A stretch of 64,000 bases of DNA from Helicoverpa zea (GCF_022581195.2 NC_061473.1:2790001-2854000); one strand, 5' to 3'; shown: positions 28,001-43,000, counted from the stretch's first letter. The notes: a model not told the origin generated them from the sequence alone. Made by a program: numbers and translations.

Positions 28001-31000
28001 AGCTAATTCATAATTTTGAAAGATAAGTTGTTTTTTTGCCCTCAAAATGAACGCCAAGCGATGGTTGCAATAAGTACCTACGTAAAAATTTCAAACTACA
28101 GCCGCATTAAACAGCTAGTATACATTTAACTAAACAAATTATAATGAGGCACGTGTGAACTATGGATAGTAAGAAGTAATACCTAAACACGTGTTTGGTA
28201 CCTGAGTCTAATCTGCAGTCACGAACAAGTTATCTTATTGTCTTACGTATTGTTATAAAGCTGGACAAGGATTTTGTGCTGCATCATTTGAGTAAGATCG
28301 AACAAACAATAAATATTTGGAAGTAGAATTAAAACATATTCATAGCTGTTTTCAGCTTCCCTTCCTAAGGAATCCTCCCTTCCTAACATCCTGCAGCCGT
28401 ATAAAAAACTCCTGTATGGTATTCTATGTCAACCTATTTACGTCAATATGGTACCACCCCGCCGTTCGTGAAAGACTAACAAGCAAACCAACTAGTTTTT
28501 GCATTAACAATACTAGGAATGCTAGAAACAATAAGGGATTTAATAAAGCAATACAGCTGGTAAAACCCTTAATAGTTCGTTCATCCATAACAAGATTTTT
28601 ACATGAATTTATAGGCTAACCGAAGAAAGTAAAATACGCCTCTAAGCAAATTACATTAGGTTGCACAAAAAACGGTCATCACATTGGCGTCGCTCCGCTT
28701 AACTTTCTTCGTCGAAGAAGTAACAAAAACTCCTTCCTGATTATCATGGTAATCATGTATGCAAGTGTACAGCGTGGTACAAAAATAATTGCAATTTTTA
28801 AGTTTATATCAGCAGAAACCAAAAAGTGAAGTTAGGTTACTTTTATTTTGAGTCCCTGACAGTACACGGTGCACGGCGCAGTAACGTATATAATAGAAGG
28901 TAAACAATGATCATATTCACTATAACATTAAGTAGTATAGAGTACATAAAAACTAAGCATACTTATTATAAAAATAACAATACTGACAGTAACTCATGGA
29001 AAAAGAAGCTACAAACAGACATTCCTGAACCTAAAACAGCATCTAATATCAGTATGTATTGGACTACAGTCACTTAACTAATGCTAAACCATTAACAAAA
29101 CGCGCCTAGCAACAAATGCATTACGGATCTCGCGTGAGACCACATCGGAGACGCTCGCGAGACAATCTTCACACACACCATTGTGCACCATTATCAGTTT
29201 TGTATTCAACTGTACAATCATGGGTACAGTCGACAAATGCGCTTGATTTTTAGACAAGATAATTGCGAGAAGGCGGCAATATTAATTAATTATTATTGCA
29301 GAATAAATTCCTATTATTATCAGATCATCAATGTATGTAAAAAATGTGGTGTGTATTCTCTCCTTGACTGTACAAACGGATGATGTCAATTTATAAATCA
29401 AGTTCCGATTCGATGATCCCACGTTCCCTCGGAACTAAAACCATTGAATAGTGAAATTGGTTGTCTGACCAGTTTTTATGCAAGGATGTGTAAAGCGGAA
29501 AGTCGAACACTCCCCTAAATTAACATGAATTATGTTAACTGGCTGTTTAAAGAGGAAAAGTATAAACAACACGCTGTACGAATGATGGGGAAGATAAAAA
29601 AATAGATAGAATTTAGAAGCCATAAGTAATATGGCAGTTTCAAAAACGAGGGGAAAAAGCTATGACTAAGCCCTTAAGAACCATGACATAATCTTTCACA
29701 ATAAAACAGCAGACAAAAGGAAATCCTCAATAAATAACGCTGATAATTATCTAATTATCGTTTTTTCTTCCCTACAATCGTGAAGGCATCAGGCCGTGAG
29801 ATCAGACACGCCACTGAAAGTGTACAATTTGCATGCCACTCTAATCAACTGTTTGGAAGATTAACTATTATTACTCTTAATCATCACAAAGAAGCTGATA
29901 ATGAGGTAGAAGCAGCAGCTTGTCAGCAAATGGTTGGCAAAACTGATCCTGTAGAATTCAAACACACTAACGCTCAAATCACGGCACTAATATGTATGTA
30001 CGAACTATATGATATATTGGGGCTCATGTAGGATAGGTAGGATCGATGGGATTCCGCCCAAAGACGAGCGATCAGAATTAATTGACTTCGATCGATTCGA
30101 AAATTGAGCGAGTCATCTAATAATGTACAAAGAGGGACTCAATTAGTACCATTAGCCATAAGGTACATTTGAGACCAGAGGACACGGTAATTACTGCTAA
30201 AATTGTCTACTTAAGAAACATTAAAATTTTCTTAAACAATGAACATGTTAATGACTTCTTATTTAACAATCTTGAACTGAGTGGACCTTTGGCCGACTGT
30301 GGAATATAAATAGGTGCTGTATTTACATCATAATTGCTTATAAATTGCTGTTGTTAAGTAAGATAATGCCGAACAATGTTATAGAACATTGAATCAAAGC
30401 GAAACTAAACTTAGAAATAAGGACATTTTGAGGCAAAGACAGGAAGTGTGTAAATAAGAGAAAGTAAATATGACACAGAATGACTTGAATGACAGCACTG
30501 ATGTGTGAGTAATCGGCATCACAATAGCAAAAGAAGATAATATAGAAAACCATAACAAATGTATAAGAAAAACTAAATTACTGAAAAGAGAATCAAGATT
30601 ACACAGTAGGTCACAAAAATTTCAGCACACTGCGCGAGTCTATTGAAAACAAATAACAATATTAAACTAACAATATTGGGCCTGTCCACATATCTTGCAT
30701 GCATTCCGTTTCTGTCAGTTTAGCAATTTGAAAGACGCCATCATCTTTTACAACTTCAGGTTGTATATTGTTAAATAAAACTACAATATTAGTATGCTAA
30801 TATGTACTTATGTAGCTTGAGGTTCTGTACGTCTCAAATTACACTTGATCTATCTGCTATTGGAACTTGGCATAATGATACCTCTTACTATTCATTCATC
30901 CTACCTCCTTTCTAAATTCAATAGCCACATCATTTCTCAATTCATCCTCAGCCCATCCACTCAGTGCACTTTATCCCCATTCCTTCACAATACTTTATCA

Positions 31001-34000
31001 CTTGAGGCAATACGTTCCCTTCACATAAATACTTCCGAACCTGAACAATGTACGCAAGAGGTTGTTAATCTTCAACCCGACATCGCATTCTGCATGCATG
31101 TGATCATATACTGTCAAAAGTAGGTTACTGAAATACCAGAAACTAACATCCGAATACCATCTTTATTTCAAGAGGTATAAAGCTGGTATTTCCATGAGGG
31201 GTCGGCTCCATCGTGACATTACTGAGTTTATTTCAAGAGTTGAACTTTACAGTACAATTGACTTTATCAGATACTTTCTATCAGCTGCAAGAAGGGCTTT
31301 GGCACAGGTCGGACATCTAAACACAATACCATTGTTTGTTTCGCTTATTTGTTCGTTGATAGATAGAGCTAAATTAGAGGTTTGGATTCTTCACAAATTA
31401 TAGAGATATATCACATTGTAGCTTTCAATAGTGGAGCAAATGAAACTAAAACAAAGCATATTTCTTAGTTATTAATGAGATCATTATCATGCACGATGAA
31501 TGCAAACTTGTAAGCAATCAAATCCTTAATCTATTAAGATTGATAATGAAGGAAAAATATTTCTTAAATAGCTTACACATAAACTCACTCCTACGATGTG
31601 AAGCGAGCAAGCGATGAACTAACATCATGAGTCAATTTCAAAAATAATTAATCAATAAGAGGCTATTGCACAACTGAAAATCAAACATTGACCTTAGTCA
31701 AGAAGCTTTAACTCAAATGAAATATAAATATTCATGCGAATTTGATAATGATCAATCAATTTGTCAGTCTGGCAAGGATTTCTGCTTCGATGACTTCAGA
31801 GGGAGAATATGAAAGGATTTTTAAAGGATTGTATGGTCAGTGAACATCATTAAGATTTATGGGTGATAAGGTCTTAACACAGTAGAGCACGAAAAACTCA
31901 CTACTGACACTAACACACAGAAGGCATTGGTTATCGAAAAGATGCTATGGATTTAAAAACATTCCATAGTCCCTATAACCTAGAATCTCAAAACTAAGGG
32001 TTAGTCGCTACAATAATTATTATGTACCTCTCGATATAAAGAGACTTTACCGCAACGATTAATATGCAATAAGCATAGTTGCCAAGCGCCGCCTCAGGTC
32101 GCCAAAGGCGTCTTCATAGTTTATCCATTTGGGTAGATAGCGAACTATTGTTGTTCATAAAATTATTACATAGTCTAAGCATCCACTTTGAATTGAACAT
32201 ACTATTGAAGAGTTGTTACAATGGTCAACCCTTTTGGTACTCAAGATATCGTTGGTAGAATCCAGCAAATCCTAGATTCGTCAACAAGTAAGGTAAACAT
32301 CTTTGCAAGTAAGGAAAACCTCTGATAGCAAAAACACAAATTAACTCACAAACCGGATAATTAAATTACCTTCAACTACAAACAACACAGTTCGAAAAAC
32401 ATTTATGAATAAGTCCATAGCGAGCCAAAATCCTATGTAGTAAGGTTATCGATAAAATCGACGCTGACGTCACCCTGGCTGTATGGGTCACTCGTGCGCA
32501 CTTCGTTATTGTCATTTGCATAGCAAAATGGACGACGATTAGCCTGCCCGAGCGCAGGTTACTCGACGATTTAGAATTACTCAACTGTATTATTCTTTAT
32601 GAATTACTACTTCAATAAATCACGACCGATTTGAGGTAAGCATTTGATCAATTTGAGCATGTCCTTTGAGTAAGTATACGAGCGAAACTAACAGAGTTAT
32701 GAAACAACAGGTCAAAACTATAAAAATAAAGATAAAGCCAGCGTAAATAGGTTATCTTGAAGCGCAAATTAATAAAATAGACAAACTCGTTTATTGATGT
32801 TGGTAAACAATACGAAGCCAATGCAGAAGTTAATGCAAAAGTTCAATAAGATGCGGCAAGATATGCCGTACAGATATTAACAGCCAGCCACATGAAAGTG
32901 ACAGGGATGTCAAAAATGGAAGTCCTAAGCATGTTTGACATACATCTAAAGTCAACGGTTTAACCTACTCGACAACAAAGGCTTGCCATATGGCGAAACA
33001 GTCCTTACAAAATCACGATTGGAATGAAGCTCTCTCCTTTCAATTGAGAAGATTAATGTAACAAACGAACCAACACTTGGATTGCATTCAAGTGATTCTA
33101 AAGAGCATAATTAAACATTTGATGTTTTATTTTTGGCTTTGAATTTGAGAGTCAAAAGTGGTTTATTTAAATTAGGAGTAGCTCTTAGCCTTCTCTTAGA
33201 ACAATCTGTTGTTAAGACTCTTGTTTGAGAGTTTAAAGAAGCTCATTAATATCTGTATCATGAAGAGCTTCTTATTTCCAGACAAGAAGAGCAATTTGTT
33301 TATTTGTAATCAAGTGTCTTATTTTGATATTATCATCAGCACTAATGATAACTTTCACAAAAACAATATCGCCGGTAATGAATACCTACAAAAGTGATAT
33401 GAATCTATTTCAAAAATATCTAGGCTACGAATGTACATATATCTCCCAAAAAATCAGCCATTTGTAAACTGTCTTCAGTAATTACACTAACGGGTATCTT
33501 TTTTACTTTGTAATTTTATACTGAATTGAGACTATCAATTTGTCAGGCGCCATCATTTATGGTCTGTGATAGGATATTATTATCGCTCGAAACTAATTGT
33601 ATGGTTTCAGTTCTCACAGCTGTATTAAGAAAGAAATGTCTAATATTAAGATTTGGAATACTGTTCTATCAATTAGTCTCGCTTTTTGTGATATTTTGAA
33701 CATGAACTGTTCTCAATTTTGATTTATCTTCCATGACGGTTTAAACTATTAAATAAATACTACAGTACTCATCAGATACATACATACTAAGTACATATTC
33801 AAGCGAATAGATTTTGTGTCCTTCACATAAGCAAGATCACTAATTATACATTTACGTATTCAATTAATCATTAGCTCATAAGAACTGTATGACGTTACAA
33901 CAAATACCTTGACTTTTCTAGGAAGCGATGACTCCATTTCCACGTGTCTGTAATGTTCAGCAGATCTGTGAACTGATCCTCCTCTTACGTCTTCTGCTGA

Positions 34001-37000
34001 AGCCTTCTCTTCACCTCGAGTCAAGGTGGTGACCTTCCTCACAATCCTCGTAGTGATCCTACGTTGACCACTAACATCGTCTTTCTTCGAGATTTTAGTC
34101 GACTCTAACGAAGAGCCTAGAACCTCGGTCGACATTCTTTTGTTCGTGTGAATCGCCTGCAACTCTGACATGCCTAAGCCACCGGCTGACGTTGGCACGG
34201 CTAGCGCGCTCTCTCCATCGTACTCGAAGTGAGTCTGATTCCCATCGTGTACGATTCTACCATTGTAGCTCTCCTCTCGGTAAGACCCAGATCGATAACT
34301 CGATGATCGCTCCATTCCTGGGTAGTTTCCATCGTACACTGTCTCATGTCTCGTCAGCCCCTCTCTCAAACTTCTGGGCACAGAAGCCAAGTTTAAACTT
34401 GTTGTGATGGGAGACCCAACAGGCGATGGAGAGGACTTCTTCAAGCTTGATTTCAGGGGTTTCGTGTCATCGCTTTCTAGCGTCCCCTGAACAAACAGAC
34501 GCTTGCTGCTTCCGCCTTCTTTCACAAATCGATACATCGACATCTTCGCTCCGCTTAGGCCTTAAGGCCGTCGTAACACATAATACTGTTCTCTGCAATG
34601 GAGTTCCCTCTTATTACGGATTCGATACGCGTCGCGTTTACCTATTCATGTACCGGTGACAACTTATGGTGTGAATTCTTAAGACATTAAGGAAAGGTAT
34701 GCTAAGCTATTCTTTTCTTGTAATCTTTTGTCCTAATGTATTGTATTACAGATCCAGTAACTAAAATGTCGTTCAAACGGTTAATATAATTTAACTGCTT
34801 TCTACAAAATGTTTCGTTTGATATAAAATTTTACGCGTCGAATATTTTATTACATTCTAGGTCGCTACGCAAATCAATATCGATGGTATTGAAAATTTTT
34901 GCACGGACGTTAGGAAAACTTTAATATATACGCAAGACAAAAAATCAAGAAAGTAAACTGATGGGTGTTGAAACTAAAAGTGGTTGTATGTTAAGTGAGC
35001 GACGGATTAGGCGCGAAGCCGGGCCATGTTTGGCACGCACGAACCACAAATATGGCGGGACCCTTCCGGCGGACGCAAGCAGGAAACTTAAGGACAAGAT
35101 TTTAAATTTCAACGAGAATATCCGTACTTAAGAAACAGTTTCTATGTTAATTGATCGCTGAATAAACATCGTTTTAGTTCAATAAACTCGAAAGAAGAAA
35201 CTAAAGGGTACTTGTTTGATAGACGATAAAATGATAAATCTAAATTCCATTCACAAATCGTGTTTTTAAACATAAAGTTTTATCCGAAATCTCTTTTATA
35301 CTTAATCGAAGAAAGAATTTTAAAATGCTTAACAAAGATGAATATATCGAATGCAATACTGATTAAGAAAATGACATAACCACTATTAATTACATAAACG
35401 AAATAAAGAATGTCATTGCCAAAGTCAGAGCTAAACTTGACCCAAATGTTAAAGCAAACATTTTTACATAAGTTACTGACACTGGTTAAGTAACACGAAC
35501 TCGTGAACTATTCATATATGTATTTTATACTAATAACGAAATATGTGAAACATCTACTCCATATTTAAATAATATTTTTTCAAATGTTGATACACAAGCA
35601 TTATGAGTTCTAATTGAATCATTACAAAAAGATTTCCCTAAAACTGAAGCTAAAAATATATTACTTGAAGTGCTCAGAATCTCTGCTAGTCTTCTATTTC
35701 AATTACGTACACATCATCCCACAATTTTATCTCCACGTCCATCGGGATATTTCTTTGAATAAGATTTATAGAACGTCTGTAATGCACTCGACCAATTGCA
35801 CCAATCAAATAATTGCTCTATTAAATAAATCGTGCTAAGTGCTTTTAGATTAAGATAAATAGACATTGAAAAATACTTCCAGGAACTATATGAATATGAA
35901 ATAACGGATATGCAGTTAAAGGTCAGTGCTTTAGTCTTTCATGTAGGAAATGGTTATGAGCAAGCTTACTCATGCGCAATAACTCATGTAAAAACTGTTT
36001 CCTTAAAAATATATTTTCATAGTGGAAACTGGGAAAGGATCATAAAGTTACTGATAAATAAGATAACAATCGAAAGGAACATAACAATATGAAGAACGCT
36101 ATTCTAAACTTAAAAACATGTCCCCATTTCAGATCTCTTAAACATGAGTTATAATAGAATCTAAATATTATTAATAAAGAAGAAACAGAAGCTAAACAAT
36201 ATTAGTAAACAGCTCTTTAGAAGCTTATTGAATAAACATAAATATAACAAGATGAACAATTTACTGTTAAACCAGAGGCTATTGACGGCAAAGACACGGA
36301 GTTTATAGTAAACTAAAGTCAGTAAATAAAATATTTGCGCGATGACCACACATTGTTGGCTAACTGGCCAGGGCAGGTAAATGTGCTAATACGGTAGTTT
36401 CCAACGAGTCAAATTCATTACTTTTATTTAACTGTCAAAAACTGTCACTTTCTTTGCAATATGTATGTAAGCGCAACTTATGACGTCACAGATTTTTCAC
36501 ATCAAACTGGATTCTTTTTTAGCTTATATTATCAATAAAAAAATTTAATCAATTATTCCATCAAAACGATAAATGGAAGTGACATTATTTTTAGATGCTT
36601 CACTAAATGAATATGACAACGTAATTTATTTTTGACCTAGTCATCCACCCAATTACTATTGTTTATGTCGAGGCCCCTTCAAATATGCCACTTGCTATTG
36701 TGCAATACGTGCTTTGAATATTGGTTGAGCTTAGCAAGCGCATCGATGGTGGTACTATGGTAAATGCAATAGAAACTAATGATTCTGCAACAAATAAAGA
36801 ACCTATACAAGACTAAATTTTAATAGAAATAAAATCAACTTAGATCAATCAAGGAAGGGAGATAAAAAAGGACGTAAACTTAAAGAAATTTATAAAACCC
36901 ATCATTGCAATAAACATGCAAAAATAGGACATTATCAATTGCAAGTTGACATTGCAACTCTATCGATGGATCAATCAATTTTATCGTAATTCCTGTACAT

Positions 37001-40000
37001 TATCTTAAATACTTTCGATATGACATAAGATCTAGCTGTCATCATGAACCTCATTGGCACTTGTTATTGCATCCGGTAGCGTAAATAAAACATCGATTTT
37101 ATCGCAATGCGAGTTTGACATGAATTCTTTCACTTCAAATTCTTGCTTAGCTGTACATTTTACGTGTGTTTGTTCAAGTTTATTATCTTTATTTACTATT
37201 TCAACTTCTGCTTTATTAATAAAATTATCTAGTTCATCATACAAATCCTCGATTTTGTCATTAGCATTTTGACCAGCTTCGCAATAAAAGTGTATAGCTG
37301 TTTTTTATTCCACTTGTTTGTTTCAATATAAATCACGTTCAGTCTATATTCAACAATATCCTGTGTGGGTGACAGGTAAAATAGTTTTTTACGGAGGTGT
37401 TAGAATTCAATGGTGACACCCACATAAGTGGACCTTGGCTAACTTTATATGGGATCGACATTTTATAGCATAATTGTCGGTTACAATTTAATTGGGCGTT
37501 GGAATTCTTGCATAATGCATTTTTTATAATGAATTTAATGTGTCTTTGTGTTTTCACATCTGTGACTCCACCCTGGTGAAATGAAGACCAGTGAAGATGT
37601 TCACAAAACAATTATTAAAGAGGTTGAAGATAGAAACGAAAGACTGACAAACTTCATGAATTCATTGGACAAACGAAGGAAATGCATAATTGTATCGCAT
37701 ACTTGTAGACATTCAGCAATTGCTTTCGTTACATGCAATCTACCTAGAACACCTTTTGATATATTAATAAGTGAACCCATTATATCAATGATACTATTTG
37801 AGGTATGTTCTACAATATTATTGCTAGCTAGTTTAGCATCTTCTTTGTTAATTCTCAAATATTTAAATACACCGGAATAAAGATGCATTCTATTTCCATA
37901 TACTTCACTAAACAATGGACGACATACCAATAAGATTCTTTTGTTTTTGTTTACATAAACACGTTTAAATCTGCGTCAAGATTTTTATTGTGCTCAATTT
38001 GCATAGTTGTCACCATTGGTTAGAAGTTTATAGAATTTAAGTTTATTTTAGAGGATATAATATTATTATGATTATCATGGATTGGTGCTACACCGTTATG
38101 CGAATAAATATAAGTGATAATTTGAACTGAAATGAAACTAGGTGATGTTATGTATGAGCTGCAGAATTAAAGGTCTCTGAAGGTTGATTTCAAAACTGTT
38201 CCAATAAGGTTTGATTGCGAAATAGCGTGGGATGCGCCCTTAGGCTCTATATTCGAATTAATGCAGTGACGTCACTCCATCTAACAAATCAATGTACGTT
38301 AAAAAAACAATGCTAAGTATAACGAAATTAGTGTTGAACGAGCATAACACAAGGGTCCTTGTAACTAATAGAGCAATATGCACTAATTAACAGATATTTC
38401 AGAATCGGAGCATCTTCATTGAACTCCATTGATAACTACAATGCTGCTACAAAACCGTTAGTTGTCACCGGTATCGGTAAACGTCGAAAAATCGTATCGA
38501 ATCCTAATTTCACATCACTACACAAAAAAAAAACACTACACACCCACTAGTTCGATTTTCAAAACACTGTTAGTTGATTAGTCGTATTAATTTTCGAATT
38601 CGTGTTCGGAGTCGATTTTTTAATGTTTGTTTTTGGAACGCGGTGCGCGCGCGTCTACGCCGGTAGCATGCAGGTGACTGGCTGCGCGGGCGCAAATGTA
38701 CGGTAAGCTACCCATGACGGGTTGTGTCGGTGAAAAAAATAAAGTATTTCGTACGTGGGATTATGAGTTTTAATAAGGTTGCATTGAATTATAATGTGTT
38801 TGTTATCGATAATTTTATTATGTAATTTTCGATTAGATCTTTATGTTATAGATAATTTTCTTGATTGTAATATGGAGAGCATCGAGCCTACTCAGATTTA
38901 TTGAAAATTAGTACATAAGATAAAGCGAAATATATTTATCTATGCAAGATTTATGTAATTAATACTTTCTTGTCGTCGATAACATTGAGTATTAGATCAT
39001 ATTACTTCAATACATTTGAAGTGGCTGTACTCGTGTTATGGAAAACTCCACTTAATGATCCTATGTGTGACAATGATAACTACACTAATAATCATTATGT
39101 TATTTTCGTAATTATGTAAGAAACTAACTTGCTTATATGGCACTTGCTTTTCAGATTAATAAGTAGGTACAGACGCCAGTAGGTCAACATACACGAATGT
39201 GTGAAAATTTACCAATTGATCATTAACCTTCACCTATTTTGATAAGCTTGAAAACCTACTGAATTGAAATTTGACAGATTGAGGTAGCTTGATGTATTAT
39301 CGTTTGTGCGAGTCCTTTAGGAAATATGACCCCAAATATATTTGTACAGTTTATTGCAAGTTACTTGACGCAGTCAAGTGCAAATTAGAAAATAACAGCC
39401 TTACTTATAAAGGTGAATTAAATATAAGTAATACTTAAGGGCTGCTTAAGGAAATTCTTACTTATAAACGTTGCTTAAGCATGTCTTAACGAACATTTAA
39501 TCAATGCTTAAGACTTTAAGTAGTGATAAGTTAAAACGTTGCTTAGAAGGTGATTAGAGATTTTATAAGGGGGTAAATTATTAATTTAGATATGTATCTT
39601 TTAATTTCTTAATGTCAAAAATAATGGTCTTATATTTAATTATTTAACTCTTCCGTATAATCACATAGTATAATCTACCATAATATATGCACCTAAGATT
39701 GCTGAACCCTATCCGCGTAGCACTGCGTAGCTCGTAGCCACCGTAGGCCGTCTACGGAGATATAGCAACCTCTTCGATCAGCTGTCCCCTTGTCAATCAC
39801 ATGTGATTGATATCAGCCGTGAAGTGTTGTTTATGATTGCTTATATAGACTGTCGTATTAGTTATAAGGGCAGCATATTTTTTAGGTCGTTGAAAAGTAA
39901 AATATTTTAACTTTATTGGTTATTTTTGATTATAGGGCTTATTACATTTGACTAAATTCTTATATAATATTGCCTTATATAATATTAAATTCTAATATAA

Positions 40001-43000
40001 TGTTGCCCGGGTAACTGGGTTGAGGAGGTCAGGCAGGGCAGTCGCTCCTTGTAAAGCACTAGTACTCAGCTACATCCGGTTAGACTGGAAGCCGACCCCA
40101 ACATAGTTTGGGAAAAAGGCTCGGAGGATGATGATACATTTGACTAAATTCAGTCGTCTAACTAGGTTTTTCTAATTAGGTTTCTAAATGATTTAATGAA
40201 ACCAACCTTCCTAAATGCGATTACATTTGACTGAATTTAGTGACTGAATCATTTAGACGACTTAATTTAGTCAAGTGTAATAAGCCCTTTAGATAACATA
40301 TATTATGTAATATTTTTGTATATTATAAAAAACTATACTAACTTCGGTTGGAAGGCTACATTATCCCCGAGTGACATTCGCTATATTTTATCCGAGTAAG
40401 GGCAGTAGTACCACGGGATGCGATTGAAACCGAAGGCAAACAGCTTTTATTATTTATATTACTTACGACACCATAATTTCAACATTCACATTCACATTTA
40501 ACACTAGTCAACAGCATTTTTGGTGCAAGGGTGAATCATTTCTTATAGATTATTTGATACGTAATCGAAGTTCAGAACATAAAGTTGCACTAGCACGTAG
40601 GGATTTAGCGATATACCCCTCCTAAAGTACCAAAAACGCGCTTTTTTAACGATATTTGACGATTTATTTGAAGGACAGCAAAATTGTTTTTTATTTTCTA
40701 TCTATAGCATTATATAGTACTACTCTTCCCGATTTAAGTTCATTTTTATTTCGAACGCTAAGAGTTTAAATTTTCATGAAATATGTATACAGCTACGATA
40801 GTTCGATCTTCCCTATATTTTATTTGGCCTGTTAGTATGAAAAAACTCCACTTTAGATATAAAATGGTATATATTGAGAAAGAAAACTTGCAAAAATATA
40901 AATTAAAATGGGGTTAATGCGGGGAAAGTAGTACTACTTAATGCTTTAGTTAGAAATTACTAGACAATTCTGCTGTCCCCAAAACATTACATCAAATTTC
41001 ATAAAAAAACGCGTTTTTGGTACTTTAGGAGGGGTATATCTCTAAATCCCTACGTTCTAGTGCAATTTTATGTTCTGGACTTCGATTACGTATCAAATAT
41101 TCTACAAGAAATTGTATATTTCACCTTTGCACCAAAAAAAATAATAATTTGTTGACCATTGTAATATTTTTGTATGTCACGATTCATATTTAATTATCTT
41201 GTCAAACAAACTGAATATATTTGGTGGGGGCCTGTAACTACCCACCTGTAACTTCATACCACTAGCTTTTGTTTTAAAGGCTAATGTATACAGCATGGCA
41301 TACAATTATGCAAAGAGATCGCAGCCATTTATAGTTAATCCTGTTTATATAATATAGATAAGCATAACAAGTAAATATCGTTTACATAATAATACTTGGT
41401 TAACATAAAAAGCATTGTAAGTACATAATATACCATAGTATCTACAATACATAGATATGGATAATATAATTCCAAATTCATATAAAATATCTACATAAAA
41501 TACGTATAACAATATACATAAAACATTTAACTACATAATAAAAGCTTCAATACAGTATATAATAACCAGTTAACATTACATTGCGACTACTAACGCCATC
41601 TCTCGAGGCGTGTAGTAAATACCAAGCAACTTGAGTACGAACCTCCTTCGCGCCGCACCATTCAGCGCCATCTATCGGACAATTACATCAACAAGCGAGC
41701 AAGCTTTTTTTTTATTTTTGGCGCCTTTTTGTTTTCGCTCTGACAACTTACCATAATGGTCTGGCCAGAGGTTCGCATGTACAAATAAAGTGTGTGAGTA
41801 TTAAATAATAAGTAGTGTATATTATTAGCTTATATACCAATTAATTAATAAGAGGCTAGTTTTTTTTAAGGTACGCCTCCCTTCACACACAAGACTTTTT
41901 CATACAATTATCGTCAATAATATGTGGGTTTACTTCCTACAAAAATATAATAATGACAATTTAATTTGTCACTACATATATTTTGTTTCTTATGAATACT
42001 AGGAAGCGTTTGAAGTTTCCGCTCAACAGAAACAATATTATCCCATAACCTATTGATAGATTTGACATCACCAATAACAATTGATTAACTGATGATCGGT
42101 AAAGATCAATATATTGATCTATCAAACATTATTCCTGGCTATTAACTATCGAGAATAAGACGCAAAAATGTATTATTTTACTTGAAAAATGAAGATGATA
42201 AGTAATTATCATAAATCTAAGAACGATCTTAGAAGCAGCCGCATACTGATCAAAGGACACCCGATCGATTGATTCGAAGCACGTATCATTGCAACAAAAA
42301 ATGTAAACACAATGTACATAAGTTATATGAGTATTAAATCAGAGGCTAGCCGTAAATGGTAGAGTTCCATTAAATAGCATGTAGGTTCTCATAATAATAT
42401 TCATAGAATCTAATTGAATATAATCTAAATTGGCTTGTAAAGTTGTTACGCTAAACAACAATAAAGACAGAGATGACTACGACAACACATTTAAATAAAG
42501 AACATAATGAGATGGCGAATAAGATAAAAAGAATGACACCTATTAATATAAAAATGAGGTTTTCAATTAGCTATAGTTATTATGACTGTAGCAAAAGAAT
42601 TACAAATGAACGCACTCAGATAATCAGTTAGATTTGAGATTGAGAATCTGCATCTCTTCGATGTTCAATCAAACCTGATGCTTTCAAATCGGCCCGCAAG
42701 GTTGCAAGAATTAGACATGAAAATACACCCTTAACTATCCAGAATGCTTTTGTGACGTAACTGACCAGTAGTGTCCAACAGACACATTCTAAATGTAGGT
42801 AAGGTATGACAAAGCAAAAAAAAATATTTCGAATCAAAAAGACAGTATAATGTATTTCAGTAATATTTTTTTACACTTATTCATTTACAGATATTACAAA
42901 TAATTATTTTTTTCAGAATTTTCAGAGCTGACATTGCGATTGCATTTATCACAACACTGTTTAGAAGCCCTTGATAATTTCGTAGGGCAAATATAACAAC

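Larger units (their letters stand above)
25000..32780. other. shot intron: AT-rich, CpG patches, weak open frames, no supported gene
   Basis: Apart from the CpG-rich patches (25895-25935, 26311-26470, 27610-27700) and the retroposon fragment at 27820, nothing is recognised. Open frames of 60-100 codons (for example 28317-28619, 29780-30031, 30845-31123) lack recognisable motifs; some may be further decayed coding sequence. Confidence 0.4.

Noticed and set aside
38640..38720. 31-codon minus-strand frame in the CpG-rich patch
   Set aside because: No convincing splice donor in frame and no similarity; composition alone is not evidence of an exon.
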